From positions 1 to 64,000 of the forward strand of contig DAHUXM010000027.1 in the NCBI GenBank assembly GCA_027307165.1: 64,000 nucleotides of DNA, written 5' to 3'. A model generated the notes under the pieces. The model was not told the origin of the DNA, searched no databases, and worked only from the letters and a program-made list of their open reading frames with translations. Below are positions 61,484 to 64,000 of the stretch, piece after piece. The translations under genes were made by a program, and so were the position numbers. Position 1 is the first letter of the stretch, and the number at the start of each line of letters is the position of its first letter. This DNA comes from Gemmatimonadota bacterium. Its GTDB lineage: Bacteria; Gemmatimonadota; Gemmatimonadetes; Gemmatimonadales; Gemmatimonadaceae.

Positions 61484-64000
61484 ATGCCGATTTCACGATT
61501 GATCACTACCGCTGCCTTTGGTATGGCGGCACTCACACCTGTCGCCGCCACTGTCGCCAGTGCGCAGTCCACCGATGCCCTCTACGCCGAGATGCACTGG
61601 CGGGAGATCGGGCCGACGCGCGCGGGGCGCGCCCGGGCACTCTCCGGGGTGGCCAGCCAACCGAATGTCTTCTACGTCGGCTACGACAACGGCGGCGTCT
61701 GGCGGTCCACAGATTACGGCTCGAACTGGGTCCCTCTGTTCGATAACGAACCAACGGGATCGATCGGCGCCATAGCCGTCGCGCCTTCGGATCCGAACAT
61801 CATCTATGTAGGAACCGGCGCCGGAATCATTCGACCGGATCTCTCGGTCGGCGACGGCATGTACAAGTCGACCGACGCTGGCAAGACGTGGACGCATCTG
61901 GGTCTCCGTGAGACGCAAATGATTGCGAACATCGAGGTCGATCCCACGAATCCCAACCGGCTGTTCGTCGCGGCACTTGGCCATCCCTACGGTCCGAATG
62001 CCGAGCGCGGAATATTCCGCTCGACTGATGGCGGCAAGACTTTCGAGAAGGTGCTTTACAAGGACGAGTACGTGAGCGGCAACGACGTTCGCATCGATCC
62101 AAAGAATCCGAACATCGTTTACGCTGCGCTCTGGCAGCAGCAGCAGAGTTACATCGAAGGCGCTGAGTTCGGCGGCACGGAAGGGGGAATCTTCAAGTCG
62201 ACGGATGGCGGCACTACGTGGAAGCAACTCACGAATGGGCTTCCGGCAGGGGTGATCGAAGCAAACCTCGGCGTCTCGATGAGCTCGCCGAGCACTATCT
62301 ATGCGATGGTGGCAGGCACATCCGGGTCCGCAACACCAGCTCGCGGTGGAACGACTGGAACGATTGGTTTCTACAAGTCGACCGATGCAGGCGAGCACTG
62401 GACACTTGCAGCGCGAGATGCGAACAACCCAGGGGCATCGCCGAACGCGGTGCTGGATCCGCGTCCACTCGTGCGTATCGGCGGCGGCGACCTTCCGACG
62501 ATCGCAGTGGATCCAAAGAATCCAAACGTCGTCTACAGTGCATCGACGGTGTTCTGGCGCACTGAAGATGGAGGTGTCACATGGAGCGCGGTGCGCGGTG
62601 CACCGGGCGGCGATGATTATCAGAAGGCATGGGTAAACCCGAACGATACGAACATTCTGCTCGTCGTCTCGGATCAGGGCGCGATCGTTTCGGGCAATCG
62701 TGGCGTGTCGTGGAGCAACTGGTACAATCAGCCGACGGCTGCGATGTACCACGTGTCGACGGATGACGCATTCCCGTATCGCGTGTGCGGCGGCCAGCAG
62801 GATTCTGGCTCCGCCTGCGTGGACAGCAGATCGATGGATGGTGAGATCACGTTCCACGACTGGCATCCGGTGAACATTCAGGAATACGGCGTTGCGGCGA
62901 GCGATCCGAAGAATCCGGATCTCGTTTTCGGAAGCCAGCGCACCAACATCTCGCTGTACAACCGCACGACCGGTCAGACGACAAACGTAGGTCCCGACGC
63001 GGAAGCGCGCGGCACCGAGTTCGGTCGCAATGTGCGCACGATGCCGATCATGTGGTCGCCGGTGAATCACAACGTTCTCTTCTATACGTCGAACGTCGTG
63101 TGGAAGTCGACCGATCAGGCGCACAGCTGGACGCGCATCAGTCCCGATCTCGCGCGCCAGACGTGGGCCGTGCCGGCCACAGTCGGAAAGTATTCCAGCA
63201 GCGTGAAGCCGGCGCCACAGGGAAGCATCACCGCGCTCTCCGCGTCGCCGCGGGACGTGAAGGTGATATGGGCTGGCACCGACGACGGCAACATCCAGGT
63301 GACGACGAACGGTGGCGCTACGTGGACGAACGTAACACCTGCCCAGATCAAGCCATGGACGCGCATCTTCAACATCGATGCGGGCCACTTCGATACACAG
63401 ACCGCGTATGCAGCGGCAAATACGATGCGTATCGACGATCTCAATCCGCATCTCTGGCGCACACATGATGGTGGCAAGACGTGGACCGAGATCGACAACG
63501 GGATTGCGCCCGGCGCTGCCACGAATTCCATCCGCGAAGATCCGCACAAGAAGGGATTGCTGTATGCGTCGACGGAAACTCAGGTGTGGGTGTCGTTCGA
63601 CGACGGTGATCACTGGCAGTCGCTCAGGCTGGACATGCCGGCAGTGTCGGTGCGCGACATACAGATCAAGGACGACAGCATCTGCATGTGCTCCGATCTC
63701 ATTGCGGGAACGCACGGGCGCGGCTTCTACATTCTGGATGACGTGACACCGCTGCGCCAGGCTGCGGAGGCTCGCAGCGCCAATGGTGCGTATCTGTTCA
63801 AGCCGCAGACGGCATTGCGTATTCGCCTTGCGACCAACGATCCGACGCCGTGGCCACCCGAGCTTCCCGCGGGGGAGAATCCGCCGAACGGCGCGATCAT
63901 CGACTACTATCTGTCGTCGAGCGTGTCGGGGCCGGTGACGATCGACATACTGGATGCAGGTGGCAAGGTGGTTCGCACCTACACGAGTGAGCTCAAGCGC
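61484..64000 (+). CDS. VPS10/Asp-box beta-propeller exo-protein (3' end outside window)
   Basis: The open frame from ATG 61484 stays open to the last base (839 codons) and is truncated by the window. It has a signal (GMAALTPVAATVASAQ) and many Asp-box-like repeats: YKSTDAGKTWTHLG, FRSTDGGKTF, FKSTDGGTTWKQL, WRTEDGGVTW, WKSTDQAHSW and WRTHDGGKTW, as in sortilin/VPS10 glycosyl-hydrolase-like proteins that are abundant in Gemmatimonadota. It is probably exported and acts on polysaccharide or protein; no catalytic residue can be assigned. Antisense to it is a 740-codon open frame that is only a shadow. Confidence 0.9.
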   Translation, partial: MPISRLITTAAFGMAALTPVAATVASAQSTDALYAEMHWREIGPTRAGRARALSGVASQPNVFYVGYDNGGVWRSTDYGSNWVPLFDNEPTGSIGAIAVAPSDPNIIYVGTGAGIIRPDLSVGDGMYKSTDAGKTWTHLGLRETQMIANIEVDPTNPNRLFVAALGHPYGPNAERGIFRSTDGGKTFEKVLYKDEYVSGNDVRIDPKNPNIVYAALWQQQQSYIEGAEFGGTEGGIFKSTDGGTTWKQLTNGLPAGVIEANLGVSMSSPSTIYAMVAGTSGSATPARGGTTGTIGFYKSTDAGEHWTLAARDANNPGASPNAVLDPRPLVRIGGGDLPTIAVDPKNPNVVYSASTVFWRTEDGGVTWSAVRGAPGGDDYQKAWVNPNDTNILLVVSDQGAIVSGNRGVSWSNWYNQPTAAMYHVSTDDAFPYRVCGGQQDSGSACVDSRSMDGEITFHDWHPVNIQEYGVAASDPKNPDLVFGSQRTNISLYNRTTGQTTNVGPDAEARGTEFGRNVRTMPIMWSPVNHNVLFYTSNVVWKSTDQAHSWTRISPDLARQTWAVPATVGKYSSSVKPAPQGSITALSASPRDVKVIWAGTDDGNIQVTTNGGATWTNVTPAQIKPWTRIFNIDAGHFDTQTAYAAANTMRIDDLNPHLWRTHDGGKTWTEIDNGIAPGAATNSIREDPHKKGLLYASTETQVWVSFDDGDHWQSLRLDMPAVSVRDIQIKDDSICMCSDLIAGTHGRGFYILDDVTPLRQAAEARSANGAYLFKPQTALRIRLATNDPTPWPPELPAGENPPNGAIIDYYLSSSVSGPVTIDILDAGGKVVRTYTSELKR

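Noticed and set aside
61493-63715. Minus-strand open frame of 740 codons
   Set aside because: It is exactly antisense to the Asp-box exo-protein, which has a signal peptide and many repeats. The antisense translation is rich in Arg and His and has no family features.

Overview
The window looks like a chromosomal segment of a GC-rich soil or environmental bacterium, most likely a Gemmatimonadota relative. That placement is inferred from gene content, not from a marker gene: an Asp-box/VPS10-like exo-protein, a tricorn-like S41 protease with a TolB propeller, a penicillin-acylase-family protein next to an M1 peptidase, DUF2911 and DUF4126 proteins, the ECF42 sigma/YCII pair, many lipoproteins and a MenA-type (menaquinone) enzyme. 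I see no rRNA, tRNA or CRISPR array. Layout: (i) 1-3.2 kb is a foreign, lower-GC block. It holds the right end of an IS3-family element inserted into a DUF499 gene. Upstream on the same strand are three tightly packed genes: a TIGR04255-family protein, a membrane/HTH protein and a protein with an SHPCDI motif. (ii) 3.4-12.1 kb carries a TetR regulator divergent from a retropepsin-like gene, a TPR protein, a pair of WYL regulators, an outer-membrane barrel, an HTH/zinc-finger membrane protein and a small DUF4258/DUF2283 pair. (iii) 12.2-17.4 kb is a three-gene minus-strand signalling operon: hybrid histidine kinase, CheY, and a REC-Ser/Thr-kinase fusion. An L,D-transpeptidase is divergent to it. 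(iv) 19.4-28.5 kb mixes HigBA and PIN/antitoxin modules, a molybdenum oxidoreductase with its reductase, ECF42/YCII and small envelope proteins. (v) 28.7-39.6 kb is catabolic: penicillin acylase, M1 peptidase, a very large S41 protease and an acyl-CoA dehydrogenase. A 92-bp near-perfect palindrome separates the convergent M1 and S41 genes. (vi) 39.7-43.4 kb has a second antitoxin/PIN pair, a split LigD (polymerase and phosphoesterase without ligase), a cold-shock protein, a zinc ribbon and tandem 56-bp repeats related to that palindrome. (vii) 43.4-48 kb contains a YhaM-like exoribonuclease divergent from a possible operon of an ERF-like protein, an ECF sigma factor, a LexA-like autoprotease and a MenA-type prenyltransferase. 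(viii) 48-56 kb has an MFS transporter, a DesK/DesR-ABC exporter operon, CsaA, a GNAT and EttA. (ix) 56.2-64 kb is accessory-looking: a lone PD-(D/E)XK nuclease, a lipoprotein, a Fic protein, a NYN ribonuclease with a two-hairpin leader, a TonB-C protein and the start of a large Asp-box protein. The most interesting items: at 45.1-46.6 kb a sigma factor is translationally coupled to a protein with the Ser/Lys dyad of LexA (37 residues apart) and an Ala-Gly cleavage site 35 residues before the serine, but with no LexA DNA-binding domain. This suggests a damage-triggered, self-cleaving regulator of a sigma factor. The four-gene cassette at 0.1-3.1 kb looks like an uncharacterised defence module that includes a DUF499 protein inactivated by an insertion sequence. 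The NYN gene's leader forms two perfect hairpins, and a family of GGAT...ATCC palindromes is scattered in intergenic spaces.
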